A stretch of DNA of 64,000 bases, taken from NCBI GenBank assembly GCA_029224185.1, contig CM055189.1:29666690-29730689 (forward strand). The letters are read 5' to 3'. This DNA comes from Karalla daura. Its lineage: Eukaryota; Chordata; Actinopteri; Chaetodontiformes; Leiognathidae. A model generated the notes under the pieces. The model made no database searches. It saw only the letters and a list, made by a program, of their open reading frames with translations, and was not told the origin of the DNA. Both the position numbers and the translations under genes were made by a program. This document shows positions 25,356 through 39,450 of the stretch, piece after piece (the first letter of the stretch is position 1; each line of letters begins with the position of its first letter).

Positions 25356-26719
25356 GCTGAGGGGGTCCTTTCAAACTCTGGGAGTCTCCCAGGGCCTGTG
25401 CCATCTGCTGGGGTGCATTGAAGCTGGACGCCTCATCACTTTGTATTACCATGTCAGCAGAGGAGACAATGGAGGAGGCACCTAAGCACAAGGTCGTCGA
25501 GAAGAGGTGCTGCTGAAAAACCATGCAACCTATCAGCGTGCAACTCGCTACACAAACACACCACAAGATTCTTCAATTTTTGAAATGAAAATGAAGTTTC
25601 AACGTCAAAGTATGGCAAGGTTGTGTATGTTCGTTTGTGGAGTTCTGTTTTTCCCATTCATTCTTATGGGAAAAAGCCAAATTGGCCAAGTGATAAACAT
25701 TTGGCTCTATGGAGAAAACGCTTTCACCAATCTGGAACATGAGCTAACTGTCAAGCCGTAGGGGAGAGTGTCCAGAACGCCCTGACACGATTTGGTGTGT
25801 GTACTGTGAGAACTGTGGCCACAGTCGCGAGGAGAAATGTAACGTTTAACATTGATGGCAGTGGTGGGACAATGAATGGGGGCTTATGGAGAGAAAAGGC
25901 TGCACTGGGCCTACGATGAGGCTCGTCGTTTAAATTTCACAAGGCGCACGGGTTTATGGCCTGCCCCGCATGAGAGAGCACCAATGTTCCTACATAACTG
26001 GAAAAAAAAAATTTCTGCTGCTGAAGGTGTGGCTGGGAGCAGCGTGAAAAGAACGAAACGAGAGCTGATTTTTCAGCTATCCCGCATGTCGGCCCGGTGC
26101 TAAGAAGAGATTGGACATGCCCAATGCTGAGGGGGCCCTTTCAAACTCTGGGAGACTCCCAGGGCCTGTGCCATCTGCTGGGGTGCACTGAAGCTGGACG
26201 CCTCATCACTTTGTATGACCATGTCAGCAGAGGAGACAATGGAGAAAGTTCTTGAGCACATGGTCATCGAGAAGAGGTGCTGCTGAAAAACCATGCAACC
26301 TATCAGCTTGCAACTCGCTACACAAACACACCACAAGCTTCTCCAATTATTGAAATGAAAATGAAGTTTCAAAGTCAAAGTATGGCAACGCTGCGAATGT
26401 TTGTTTGTGGAGTTCTGTTTTTCCCATTCATTCTTATGGGAAAAAGCCAAATTGGCCACGTGATAAACATTTGGCTCTATGGAGAAAACGCTTTCCCCAA
26501 TCTGGAATATGAGCTCACTGTCAAGCGGTAGGAGAGAGTCTCCAGAACGCCCTGACACAATTTGGTGTGTGTACTATGAGAACTGTGGCCACAGTCGCGA
26601 GGAGTAGTGTAACGTTTGACATTGATGGCAGCGGTGGGAAAATGAATGGTGGCTTATGGAGAGAAAAGGCTGCACTGGGCCAACGTTGAGGCCCGTTGTT
26701 TAAATTTCACAAGGCGCAC
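21830..26719 (+). repeat. Duplicated segment, 3,844-bp (five-unit) offset
   Basis: Bases about 21830-22875 recur at about 25674-26719. Shared features are AACTGGAAAAAAAAAATTTC followed by TGCTGAAGG, AAAGAACGAAACG, GTGCACTGAAGC, TGTATGACCATG, GGAGAAAGTTCTTGAGC and GGCCAACGTTGAGGCCC. A related unit near 29390-29790 shares the last of these variants. Confidence 0.75.
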
Positions 26720-28779
26720 TGGTTGATGGCCTGCCCCGCATGAGAGAGCACCAATGTTCCTACAAAACTGGAAATAAGAATTTGTCTGCTGCTTCGGGTG
26801 TGGCTGGGAGCAGCGTGAAAAGAGCGAAACGAGAGCTGATTTTTCAGCGATCCCGCATGTCGACCCGGTGCTATGAAGAGATTGGACATGCCCAATGCTG
26901 AGGGGGCCCTTTCAAACTCTGGGAGTCTCCCAGGGCCTGTGCCATCTGCTGGGGTGCATTGAAGCTGGACGCCTCATCACTTTGTATTACCATGTCAGCA
27001 GAGGAGACAATGGAGGAGGCACCTGAGCACATGGTCGTCGAGAAGAGGTGCTGCTGAAAAACCATGCAACCTATCAGCGTGCAACTCGCTACACAAACAC
27101 ACCACAAGATTCTTCAGTTTTTGAAATGAAAATGAAGTTTCAACGTAAAAGTATGGCAAGGTTGTGTATGTTCGTTTGTGGAGTTCTGTTTTTCCCATTC
27201 ATTCTTATGGGAAAAAGCCAAATGTGCCAAGTGATAAACATTTGGCTCTATGGAGACAATGCTTTCACCAATCTGGAACATGAGCTAACTGTCAAGCCGT
27301 AGGGGAGAGTCTCAAGAACGCCCTGACACGATTTGGTGTGTGTACTGTGAGAACTGTGGCCACAGTCGCGAGGAGTAGTGTAACGTTTAACATTGATGGC
27401 AGTGGTGGGACAATGAATGGGGGCTTATGGAGAGAAAAGGCTGCACTGGGCCTACGATGAGGCTCGTCGTTTAAATTTCACAAGGCGCACGGGTTTATGG
27501 CCTGCCCCGCATGAGAGAGCACCAATGTTCCTACAAAACTGGAAAAAAAATGTTTCTTCCGCTTAGGGTGTGGCTGGGAGCTGCATGAAAAGAGCGAAAC
27601 GAGAGCTGATTTTTCAGCGATCCCACATGTCGGCCCGGTGCAAAGAAGAGATTGGACATGCCCAATGCTGAGGGGGCCCTTTCAAACTCTGGGAGTCTCC
27701 CAGGGCCTGTGCCATCTGCTGGGGTGCATTGAAGCTGGACGCCTCATCACTTTGTATTACCATGTCAGCAGAGGAGACAATGGAGCAGGTGCCTGAGCAC
27801 ATGGTCGTCGAGAAGAGGTGCTGCTGAAAAACCATACAACCTATCAGCGTGCAACTCGCTACGCAAACACACCACAAGATTCCTCAATTTTTCAAGTGAA
27901 AGTGAAGTTTCAAAGTCAAAGTATGGCAACGTTGCAAATGTTTGTTTGTGGAGTTCTGGTTTCCCATTCATTCTTATGGGAAAAAGCCAAATTGGCCAAG
28001 TGATAAACATTTGGCTCTATGGAGAAAACGCTTTCCCCAATCTGGAATATGAGCTCACTGTCACGCCGTAGGGGAGAGTCTCCAGAACGCCCTGACACGA
28101 TTTGGTGTGTGTACTATGAGAACTGTGGCCACAGTCGCGAGGAGAAGTGGAACGTTTAACATTGAAGGCAGCGGTGGGACAATGAATGGGGGCTTATAGA
28201 GAGAAAAGGCTGCACTGGGCCATACGATGAGGCTCGTCATTTAAATTTCACAAGGCGCACGGGTTTATGGCCTGCCCCGCATGAGAGAGCACCAATGTTC
28301 CTACAAAACTGGAAAAAAGAATTTGTCTGCTGCTTCGGGTGTGGCTGGGAGCAGCGTGAAAAGAGCGAAACCAGAACTGATTTTTCAGTGATCCCGCATG
28401 TCGGCCCGGTGCTAAGAAGAGATTGGACATGCCCAATGCTGAGGGAGACCTTTCCCACTCTTGGACTCTCCCAGGGCCTGTGCCATCTGCTGGGGTGCAT
28501 TGAAGCTGGACGTCTAATCACTTTGTATTACCATGTCAGCAGAAGAGACATTGGAGCAGGTCCCTGAGCACATGGTCGTCAAGAAGAGGTGCTGCTGAAA
28601 AACCATGCAACCTATCAGCGTGCAACTCGCTACACAAACACACCACAAGATTCTTCAGTTTTTTAAATGAAAGTGAAGTTTCAAAGTCAAAGTATGGCAA
28701 CGTTGCGAACGTTTGTTTGTGGAGTTCTGGTTTCCCATTCATTCTTTTGGGAAAAAGCCAAATTGGCCAAGTGATAAAC

Positions 28780-31700
28780 ATTTGGCTCTATGGAGACTGC
28801 GCTTTCACCTATCTGGAATATGAGCTAACTGTCACGCCGTAGGGGAGAGTCTCCAGAACGCCCTGACGCGATATGGTGTGTGTACTGTGAGAACTGTGGC
28901 CACAGTCGCGAGGAGAAGTGTAACGTTAAACATTGATGGCAGCGGTGGGAAAATGAATGGGGGCTTATTGAGAGAAAAGGCTGCACTGGGCCGACGATGA
29001 GGCTCGTTTTTGAAATTTCACAAGGCGCACGGATTTATGGCCTGCCCCGCATGAGAGAGCACCAATGTTCCTACAAAACTGGAAAAAAAAAAAAATCTGC
29101 TGCTTAGGGTGTGGCTGGGAGCAGCGTGAAAAGAGCGAAACGAGAGCTGATTTTTTAGCGATCCCGCGTGTCGGCCCGATGCTAAGAAGAGATTGGACAT
29201 GCCCAATGCTGAGGGGGTCCTTTCAAACTCTGGGAGTCTCCTAGGGCCTGTGCCATCTGCTGGGGTGCATTGAAGCTGGACGCCTCATCACTTTGTATTA
29301 CCATGTCAGCAGAGGAGACAATGGAGGAGGCACCTGAGCACATGGTCGTCGAGAAGAGGTTCTGCTGAAAAACCATGCAACCTATCAGCGTGCAACTCGC
29401 TACACAAACACACCACAAGCTTCTCCAATTATTGAAATGAAAATGAAGTTTCAAACTCAAAGTATGGCAACGCTGCGAATGTTTGTTTGTGGAGTTCTGT
29501 TTTTCCCATTCATTCTTATGGGAAAAAGCCAAATTGGCCACGTGATAAACATTTGGCTCTATGGAGAAAACGCTTTCCCCAATCTGGAATATGAGCTCAC
29601 TGTCAAGCCGTAGGAGAGAGTCTCCAGAACGCCCTGACACAATTTGGTGTGTGTACTATGAGAACTGTGGCCACAGTCGCGAGGAGTCGTGTAACGTTTA
29701 ACATTGATGGCAGCGGTGGGAAAATGAATGGTGGCTTATGGAGAGAAAAGGCTGCACTGGGCCAACGTTGAGGCCCGTTGTTTAAATTTCACAAGGCGCA
29801 CGGGTTTATGGCCTGCCCCGCATGAGAGAGCACCAATGTTCCTACAAAACTGGAAAAAAAAAAATCTGCTGCTTAGGGTGTGGCTGGGAGCAGCGTGAAA
29901 AGAGCGAAACGAGAGCTGATTTTACAGCGATCCCGCATGTCGGCCCGGTGCTAAGAAGAGATTGGACATGCCCAATGCTGAGGGGGCCCTTTCAAACTCT
30001 GGGAGTCTCCCAGGGCCTGTGCCATCTGCTGGGGTGCATTGAAGCTGGACGCCTCATCACTTTGTATTACCATGTCAGCAGAGGAGACAATGGAGGAGGC
30101 ACCTGAGCACATGGTCGTCGAGAAGAGGTGCTGCTGAAAAACCATGCAACCTATCAGCGTGCAACTCGCTACACAAACACACCACAAGATTCTTCAATTT
30201 TTGAAATGAAAATGAAGTTTCAACGTCAAAGTATGGCAAGGTTGTGTATGTTCGTTTGTGGAGTTGTGTTTTTCCCATTCATTCTTATGGGAAAAAGCCA
30301 AATGTGCCAAGTGATAAATATTTGGCTCTATGGAGACAACGCTTTCACCAATCTGGAACATGAGCTAACTGTCAAGCCGTAGGGGAGAGTCTCCAGAACG
30401 CCCTGACACGATTTGGTGTGTGTGCTGTGAGAACTATGGCCACAGTCGCGAGGAGAAGTGTATTGTTTATTGTTGATTGCAGTGGTGGGACAATGAATGG
30501 GGCTTTTGGAGAGAAAAGGCTGCACTGGGCCTACGATGAGGCTCGTCGTTTAAATTTCACAAGGCGCACAGGTTGATGGCCTGCCCCGCATGAGAGAGCA
30601 CCAATGTTCCTACAAAACTGGAAAAAAAGAATTTTTCTGCTGCTTAGGGTGTGACTGGAAGCAGCGTGAAAAGAGCGAAACGAGAGCAGATTTTTCAGCG
30701 ATCCCGCATGTCGGCCCTGTGCAAAGAAGAGATTGGACATGCCCAATGCTGAGGGGGCCCTTTCAAACTCTGGGAGTCTCCCAGGGCCTGTGCTATCTGC
30801 TGGGGTGCACTGAAGCTGGACGCCTCATCACTTTGTATTACCATGTCAGCAGAGGAGACAATGGAGGAGGCACCTGAGCACATGGTCGTCGAGAAGAGGT
30901 GCTGCTGAAAAACCATGCAACCTATCAGCGTGCAACTCGCTACACAAACACACCACAAGATTCTTCAATTTTTGAAATGAAAATGAAGTTTCAAAGTCAA
31001 AGTATGGCAATGTTGCGAACGTTGGTTTGTGGAGTTCTGTTTTTCCCATTCATTCTTTTGGGAAAAAGCCAAATTGGCCAAGTGACAAACATTTGGCTCT
31101 ATGGAGACAACGATTTCACCAATCTGGAACATGAGCTAACTGTCAAGCCGTAGGGTAGGGTGTCCAGAACGCCCTGACACGATTTGGTGTGTGTACTGTG
31201 AGAACTGTGGCCACAGTCGCGAGGAGTAATGTAACGTTTAACATTGATGGCAGTGGTGGGACAATGAATGGGGGCTTATGGAGAGAAAAGGCTGCACTTG
31301 GCCATACGATGAGGCTCGTCGTTTAAATTTCACAAGGCGCACGGGTTTATGGCCTGCCCCGCATGAGATAGCACCAATGTTCCTACAAAACTGGAAAAAA
31401 AAAATTTCTGCTGCTGAGGGTGTGGCTGGGAGCAGCGTGAAAAGAGCGAAACGAGAGCTGATTTTTCAGCGATCCCGCATTTCGGCCCGGTGCTAAGAAG
31501 AGATTGGACATGCCCAATGCTGAGGGGGCCTTTCAAACTCTGGGAGTCTCCCAGGGCCTGTGCCATCTGCTGGGGTGCATTGAAGCTGGACGCCTCATCA
31601 CTTTGTATTACCATGTCAGCAGAGGAGACATTGGAGCAGGTACCTGAGCACATGGTCGTCGAGAAGAGGTGCTGCTGAAAAACCATGCAACCTATCAGCG
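28780..31700 (+). repeat. Diverged units with expanded A-tracts
   Basis: This stretch is plain satellite, but its units show the longest A-tracts after CTGG (up to 13 A, near 29084-29096). They also carry scattered private changes such as TTTTTGAAATTTC (29006), TGTATTGTTTATTG (30459) and a missing G in AATGGGGCTTTTGG (30495). No close duplicate of the segment is present in the window apart from the 29.4-29.8 kb portion. These look like older units. Confidence 0.6.
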
Positions 31701-32438
31701 TGCAACTCGCTACACAAACACACCACAAGATTCTTCAGATTTTGAAATGAAAATGAAGTTTCAAAGTCAAAGTATGGCAACGTTGCGAATGTTTGTTTGT
31801 GGAGTTCTTTTTTTCCCATTCATTCTTATGGGTACAAGCCAAATTGGCCACGTGATAAACATTTGGCTCTATGGAGACTGCGCTTTCACCTTTCTGGAAT
31901 ATGAGCTAACTGTCACGCCGTAGGGGAGAGTCTCCAGAACGCCCTGACGCGATTTGGTGTGTGTACTATGAAAACTGTGGCCACAGTCGCGAGGAGAAGT
32001 GTAACGTTAAACATTGATGGCAGTGGTGGGACAATGAATAGGGGCTTATGGAGAGAAAAGGCTGCACTCGGCCTACGATGAGGCTCTTCATTTAAAATTC
32101 ACAAGGCGCACGGGTTTATGGCCTACCCCACATGAGAGAGCACCAATGTTCCTGCAAATCTGGAAAAAAGAATTTGTCTGCTGCATAGGGTGTGGCTGGG
32201 AGCAGCGTGAAAAGATGGAAACCAGAGCTGATTTGTAAGCGATCCCGCATGTCGGCCCGGTGCTAAGAAGAGATTGGACATGCCCAATGCTGAGGGGGCC
32301 CTTTCCAACTCTACGAGTCTCCCAGGGCCTGTGCCATTTGCTGGGGTGCATTGAAGCTGGACGCCTCATCACTTTGTATTACCATGTCAGCAGAGGAGAC
32401 AATGGAGCAGGTACTGGGCACATGGTCGTCGAGAAGAG

Positions 32439-33137
32439 TTGCTGCTGAAAAACCATGCAACCTCTCAGCGTGCAACTCGCTACACAATGTTTGTTTGTGG
32501 AGTTCTGTTTTTCCCATTCATTCTTATGGGAAAAAGCCCAATTGGCCACGTGATAAACATTTGGCTCTATGGAGACTGCGCTTTCACCAGTCAGGAATAT
32601 GAGCTAACTGTCACGCCGTAGGGGAGAGTCTCCAGAACGCCCTGACACGATTTGGTGTGTGTACTATGAAAACTTTGGCCACGGTCGCGAGGAGATGTGA
32701 AACGTTTAACATTGATGGCAGCGGTGGGGAAATGAATGGGGGCTTATGGAGAGAAGAGGCTGCACTGGGCCGACGATGAGGCTCGTCTTTTAAATTTCAC
32801 AAGGCGCACGGGTTTATGGCCTGCCCCGCATGAGAGAGCACCAATGTTCCTACAAAACTGGAAAAAAGAATTTGTCTGCTGCTTAGGGTGTGGCTGGGAG
32901 CAGCGTGAAAAGAGCGAAACGAGAGCTGATTTTTCAGCGATCCCGCATGTTGGCCCGGTGCTCAGAAGAGATTGGACATGCCCAATGCTGAGGGGGCCCT
33001 TTTCAACTCTGGGAGTCTCCCATGGCCTGTGCCATCTGCTGGGGTGCATTGAAGCTGGACGCCTCATCACTTTGTATTACCATGTCAGCAGAGGAGACAA
33101 TGGAGCAGGAACCTGAGCACATGGTCGTCGAGAAGAG
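32439..33137 (+). repeat. Short satellite unit (699 bp, 71-bp internal deletion)
   Basis: After CTACACA the sequence jumps to ATGTTTGTTTGTGG (junction near 32487). The skipped 71 bp normally run from the ACACACC stretch through the GCAACGTTGC palindrome. The same junction occurs in all five short units, so they descend from one deletion. A full-length sister with the same private variants (GAGTTGCTGCTG, CCTCTCAGCG, GCCATTTGC) lies at 48389. Confidence 0.9.
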
Positions 33138-36100
33138 GTGCTGCTGAAAAACCATGCAACCTATCAGCGTGCAACTCGTGACACAAACACACCACAAGCT
33201 TGTTCAAATTTTGAAATGAAAATGAAGTTTCAAAGTCAAAGGATGGCAAAGTTGCGAATGTTTGTTTGTGGAGTTCTGTTTTTCCCATTCATTCTTATGG
33301 GAAAAAGCCAAATTGGCCAAGTGATAAACATTTGGCTCTACGGAGACAACGCTTTCCCCAGTCTGGAATACGAGCTCACTGTCACGCCGTAGGGGAGAGT
33401 CTCCAGAACGCCCTGACACGATTTGGTGTGTGTACTATGAAAACTGTGGCCACAGTCGCGAGTAGAAGTGTAACGTTTAACATTGATGGCAGCAGTGGGA
33501 TAATGAATGGGGGCTTATGGAGAGAAAAGGCTGCACTGGGCCTACGATGAGGCTTGTCGTTTAAATTTCACAAGGCGCACGGGTTAATGGCCTGCCCCGC
33601 ATGAGAGAGCACCAATGTTCCTACAAAACTGGAAAAAATAATTTGTCTGCTGCCTAGGGTGTGGCTGGGAGCAGCGTGAAAAGAGCGAAACCAGAGCTGA
33701 TTTTTCAGCGATCCCGCATGTCGGCCCGGTGCTCAAAAGAGATTGGACATGCCCAATGCTGAGGGGGCCCTTTCCAGCTCTGGGAGTCTCCCAGGGCCTG
33801 TGCCATCTGCTGGGGTGCATTGAAGCTGGACACCTCATCACTTTGTATTACCATGTCAGCAGAGGAGACATTGGAGCAGGTACCTGAGCACATGGTCATC
33901 GAGAAGAGGTGCATCTGAAAAACCATACAACCTATCAGCGTGCAACTCGCTACACAAACACACCACAAGAATCTTCAATTTTTGAAATGAAAATGAAGTT
34001 TCAAAGTCAAAGTATGCCAAAGTTGCGAATGTTTGTTTGTGGAGTTCTGTTTTTCCCATTCATTCTTATGGGAAAAAGCCAAATGTGCCAAGTGATAAAC
34101 ATTTGGCTCTATGGAGACAACGCTTTCCCCAGTCTGGAATACGAGCTCACTGTCACGCCGTAGGGGAGAGTCTCCAGAAGGCCCTGACACGATTTAGTGT
34201 GTGTACTATGAAAACTGTGGCCACAGTCGCGAGGAGAAGTGTAACGTTTAACGTTGATGGCAGCGGTGGGAAAATCAATGGGGGCTTATGGAGAGAAAAG
34301 GCTGCACTGGGCCGACGATGAGGCTCGTTGTTTAAATTTCACAAGGCGCACGGGTTCATGGCCTGCCCCGCATGAGAGAGCACCAATGTTCCTACAAAAC
34401 TGGAAAAAATAATTTGTCTGCTGCTTTGGGTGTGGCTGGGAGCAGCGTGAAAAGAGTGAAACGAGAGCTGATTTTTCAGCGATCCCGCATGTCGGCCCGG
34501 TGATAAAAAGAGATTGGACATGCCCAATGCTGAGGGGGCCCTTTCAAACTCTGGGAGTCTCCCAGGGCCTGTGCCATCTGCTGGGGTGCATTGAAGCTGG
34601 ACGCCTCATCACTTTGTATTACCATGTCAGCAGAGGAGACAATGGAGCAGGAACTGGGCACATGGTCGTCGAGAAGAGGTGCTGCTGAAAAACCATGCAA
34701 CCTATCAGCGTGCAACTCGCTACACAAACACACCACAAGCTTCTGCAATTTTTGAAATGAAAATGAAGTTTCAAAGTCAAAGTATGGCAACGTTGCGAAT
34801 GTTTGTTTGTGGAGTTCTTTTTTTCCCATTCATTCTTATGGGTACAAGCCAAATTGGCCACGTGATAAACATTTGGCTCTATGGAGACTGCGCTTTCACC
34901 TATCTGGAATATGAGCTCACTGTCACGCCGTAGGGGACAGTCTCCAGAACGCCCTGACGCGATTTGGTGTGTGTACTATGAAAACTGTGGCCACAGTCGC
35001 GAGGAGAAGTGTAACGTTTAACATTGATGGCAGTGGTGGGAAAATGAATGGGGGCTTATGGAGAGAAAAGGCTGCACTGGGCCTACGATGAGGCTCGTCG
35101 TTTAAATTTCACAAGGCGCACGGGTTTATGGCCTGCCCCGCATGAGAGAGCACCAATGTTCCTACAAAACTGGAAAAAAGAATTTGTCTGCTGCTTAGGG
35201 TGTGGCTGGGAGCAGCGTGAAAAGAGCGAAACGAGAGCTGATTTTTCAGCGATCCCACATGTCGGCCCGGTGCTAAGAAGAGATTGGACATGCCCAATGC
35301 TGAGGGGGCCCTTTCAAACTCTGGGAGTCTCCCAGGGCCTGTGCCATCTGCTGGGGTGCATTGAAGCTGGACGCCTCATCACTTTGTATTACCATGTCAG
35401 CAGAGGAGACAATGGAGCAGGTACCTGAGCACATGGTCGTCGAGAAGAGGTGCATCTGAAAAACCATGAGACCAATCAGCCTGCAACTCGCTACACAAAC
35501 ACACCACAAGATTCTTCAGTTTTTGAAATGAAAATGAAGTTTCAAAGTCAAAGTATGGCAACGTTGCGAATGTTTGTTTGTGGAGTTCTTTTTTTCCCAT
35601 TCATTCTTATGGGTACAAGCCAAATTGGCCACGTGATAAACATTTGGCTCTATGGAGACTGCGCTTTCACCTTTCTGGAATATGAGCTAACTGTCACGCC
35701 GTAGGGGAGAGTCTCCAGAACGCCCTGACGCGATTTGGTGTGTGTACTATGAAAACTGTGGCCACAGTCGCGAGGAGAAGTGTAACGTTAAACATTGATG
35801 GCAGTGGTGGGACAATGAATAGGGGCTTATGGAGAGAAAAGGCTGCACTCGGCCTACGATGAGGCTCTTCATTTAAAATTCACAAGGCGCACGGGTTTAT
35901 GGCCTACCCCACATGAGAGAGCACCAATGTTCCTGCAAATCTGGAAAAAAGAATTTGTCTGCTGCATAGGGTGTGGCTGGGAGCAGCGTGAAAAGATGGA
36001 AACCAGAGCTGATTTGTAAGCGATCCCGCATGCCGGCCCGGTGCTAAGAAGAGATTGGACATGCCCAATGCTGAGGGGGCCCTTAACAACTCTACGAGTC

Positions 36101-36219
36101 TCCCAGGGCCTGTGCCATTTGCTGGGGTGCATTGAAGCTGGACGCCTCATCACTTTGTATTACCATGTCAGCAGAGGAGACAATGGAGCAGGTACTGGGC
36201 ACATGGTCGTCGAGAAGAG

Positions 36220-36918
36220 TTGCTGCTGAAAAACCATGCAACCTCTCAGCGTGCAACTCGCTACACAATGTTTGTTTGTGGAGTTCTGTTTTTCCCATTC
36301 ATTCTTATGGGAAAAAGCCCAATTGGCCACGTGATAAACATTTGGCTCTATGGAGACTGCGCTTTCACCAGTCAGGAATATGAGCTAACTGTCACGCCGT
36401 AGGGGAGAGTCTCCAGAACGCCCTGACACGATTTGGTGTGTGTACTATGAAAACTGTGGCCACAGTCGCGAGGAGATGTGAAACGTTTAACATTGATGGC
36501 AGCGGTGGGGAAATGAATGGGGGCTTATGGAGAGAAAAGGCTGCACTGGGCCGACGATGAGGCTCGTCTTTTAAATTTCACAAGGCGCACGGGTTTATGG
36601 CCTGCCCCGCATGAGAGAGCACCAATGTTCCTACAAAACTGGAAAAAAGAATTTGTCTGCTGCTTAGGGTGTGGCTGGGAGCAGCGTGAAAAGAGCGAAA
36701 CGAGAGCTGATTTTTCAGCGATCCCGCATGTTGGCCCGGTGCTCAGAAGAGATTGGACATGCCCAATGCTGAGGGGGCCCTTTTCAACTCTGGGAGTCTC
36801 CCATGGCCTGTGCCATCTGCTGGGGTGCATTGAAGCTGGACGCCTCATCACTTTGTATTACCATGTCAGCAGAGGAGACAATGGAGCAGGAACCTGAGCA
36901 CATGGTCGTCGAGAAGAG
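36220..36918 (+). repeat. Short satellite unit (699 bp)
   Basis: It has the same 71-bp deletion junction (near 36268) and the same GAGTTGCTGCTG and CCTCTCAGCG markers as the unit at 32439. It is part of the 1,469-bp dimer. Confidence 0.9.
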
Positions 36919-37688
36919 GTGCTGCTGAAAAACCATGCAACCTATCAGCGTGCAACTCGTGACACAAACACACCACAAGCTTGTTCAAATTTTGAAATGA
37001 AAATGAAGTTTCAAAGTCAAAGGATGGCAAAGTTGCGAATGTTTGTTTGTGGAGTTCTGTTTTTCCCATTCATTCTTATGGGAAAAAGCCAAATTGGCAA
37101 AGTGATAAACATTTGGCTCTACGGAGACAACGCTTTCCCCAGTCTGGAATACGAGCTCACTGTCACGCCATAGGGGAGAGTCTCCAGAACGCCCTGACAC
37201 GATTTGGTGTGTGTACTATGAAAACTGTGGCCACAGTCGTGAGGAGATGTGAAACGTTTAACATTGATGGCAGTGGTGGGAAAATGAATGCGGGCTTATG
37301 GAGAGAACAGGCTGCACTGGGCCGACGATGAGGCTCGTCTTTTAAAATTCACAAGGCGCACGGGTTTATGGCCTGCCCCACATGAGAGAGCACCAATGTT
37401 CCTGCAAATCTGGAAAAAAGAATTTGTCTGCTGCATAGGGTGTGGCTGGGAGCAGCGTGAAAAGATGGAAACCAGAGCTGATTTGTAAGCGATCCCGCAT
37501 GCCGGCCCGGTGCTAAGAAGAGATTGGACATGCCCAATGCTGAGGGGGCCCTTAACAACTCTACGAGTCTCCCAGGGCCTGTGCCATTTGCTGGGGTGCA
37601 TTGAAGCTGGACGCCTCATCACTTTGTATTACCATGTCAGCAGAGGAGACAATGGAGCAGGTACTGGGCACATGGTCGTCGAGAAGAG

Positions 37689-38387
37689 TTGCTGCTGAAA
37701 AACCATGCAACCTCTCAGCGTGCAACTCGCTACACAATGTTTGTTTGTGGAGTTCTGTTTTTCCCATTCATTCTTATGGGAAAAAGCCCAATTGGCCACG
37801 TGATAAACATTTGGCTCTATGGAGACTGCGCTTTCACCAGTCAGGAATATGAGCTAACTGTCACGCCGTAGGGGAGAGTCTCCAGAACGCCCTGACACGA
37901 TTTGGTGTGTGTACTATGAAAACTGTGGCCACAGTCGCGAGGAGATGTGAAACGTTTAACATTGATGGCAGCGGTGGGGAAATGAATGGGGGCTTATGGA
38001 GAGAAAAGGCTGCACTGGGCCGACGATGAGGCTCGTCTTTTAAATTTCACAAGGCGCACGGGTTTATGGCCTGCCCCGCATGAGAGAGCACCAATGTTCC
38101 TACAAAACTGGAAAAAAGAATTTGTCTGCTGCTTAGGGTGTGGCTGGGAGCAGCGTGAAAAGAGCGAAACGAGAGCTGATTTTTCAGCGATCCCGCATGT
38201 TGGCCCGGTGCTCAGAAGAGATTGGACATGCCCAATGCTGAGGGGGCCCTTTTCAACTCTGGGAGTGTCCCATGGCCTGTGCCATCTGCTGGGGTGCATT
38301 GAAGCTGGACGCCTCATCACTTTGTATTACCATGTCAGCAGAGGAGACAATGGAGCAGGAACCTGAGCACATGGTCGTCGAGAAGAG
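37689..38387 (+). repeat. Short satellite unit (699 bp)
   Basis: It has the same deletion junction (near 37737) and markers. It is the second dimer copy, 1,469 bp after the unit at 36220. Confidence 0.9.
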
Positions 38388-39450
38388 GTGCTGCTGAAAA
38401 ACCATGCAACCTATCAGCGTGCAACTCGTGACACAAACACACCACAAGCTTGTTCAAATTTTGAAATGAAAATGAAGTTTCAAAGTCAAAGGATGGCAAA
38501 GTTGCGAATGTTTGTTTGTGGAGTTCTGTTTTTCCCATTCATTCTTATGGGAAAAAGCCAAATTGGCAAAGTGATAAACATTTGGCTCTACGGAGACAAC
38601 GCTTTCCCCAGTCTGGAATACGAGCTCACTGTCACGCCGTAGGGGAGAGTCTCCAGAACGCCCTGACACGATTTGGTGTGTGTACTATGAAAACTGTGGC
38701 CACAGTCGCGAGTAGAAGTGTAACGTTTAACATTGATGGCAGCGGTGGGATAATGAATGGGGGCTTATGGAGAGAAAAGGCTGCACTGGGCCTACGATGA
38801 GGCTTGTCGTTTAAATTTCACAAGGCGCACGGGTTAATGGCCTGCCCCGCATGAGAGAGCACCAATGTTCCTACAAAACTGGAAAAAAGAATTTGTCTGC
38901 TGCTTAGGGTGTGGCTGGGAGCAGCGTGAAAAGAGCGAAACCAGAGCTGATTTTTCAGCGATCCCGCATGTCGGCCCGGTGCTCAAAAGAGATTGGACAT
39001 GCCCAATGCTGAGGGGGCCCTTTCAAACTCTGGGAGTCTCCCAGGGCCTGTGCCATCTGCTGGGGTGCATTGAAGCTGGACGCCTCATCACTTTGTATTA
39101 CCATGTCAGCAGAGGAGACAATGGAGCAGGTACCTGAGCACATGGTCGTCGAGAAGAGGTGCATCTGAAAAACCATGAGACCAATCAGCCTGCAACTCGC
39201 TACACAAACACACCACAAGATTCTTCAGTTTTTGAAATGAAAATGAAGTTTCAAAGTCAAAGTATGGCAACGTTGCGAATGTTTGTTTGTGGAGTTCTTT
39301 TTTTCCCATTCATTCTTATGGGTACAAGCCAAATTGGCCACGTGATAAACACTTGGCTCTATGGAGACTGCGCTTTCACCTTTCTGGAATATGAGCTAAC
39401 TGTCACGCCGTAGGGGAGAGTCTCCAGAACGCCCTGACGCGATTTGGTGT

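Larger units (their letters stand above)
31745..37231 (+). repeat. Higher-order segment repeated at 3,781-bp offset
   Basis: Bases about 31745-33450 recur at 35526-37231. Each copy contains a 1,469-bp dimer: a 770-bp unit marked by CTGCATAGGG, AAAGATGGAAACC and TTTGTAAGCG, followed by a 699-bp short unit. A handful of single-base differences separate the copies, for example GGCCAAG versus GGCAAAG (33317/37098). Confidence 0.8.
35872..38706 (+). repeat. 1,469-bp dimer (770 + 699) in tandem
   Basis: Bases 35872-37237 match 37341-38706. The dimer pairs a full unit with the short, 71-bp-deleted unit. The copies are almost identical, with a TCTCCCATGG to TGTCCCATGG change near 38268. Its limits coincide with the short-unit subfamily, so it has been copied as a dimer and not unit by unit. 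Confidence 0.8.

Noticed and set aside
29182..29640. 152-residue - strand ORF, also at 22256 and 26100
   Set aside because: It depends on local variants. The same stretch is broken by 1-bp and 4-bp length changes in most units. There is no family resemblance and no promoter or splice context.
35048..35428. Recurrent 126-residue + strand ORF beginning MGAYGEKRLHW, seen in many units
   Set aside because: It is open only in a subset of units. Elsewhere it is cut by TAA changes (GAATTT to TAATTT; TTTTCAG to TTTTTAAG) and indels. No domain is recognised, and comparable ORFs exist on the other strand at the same place.
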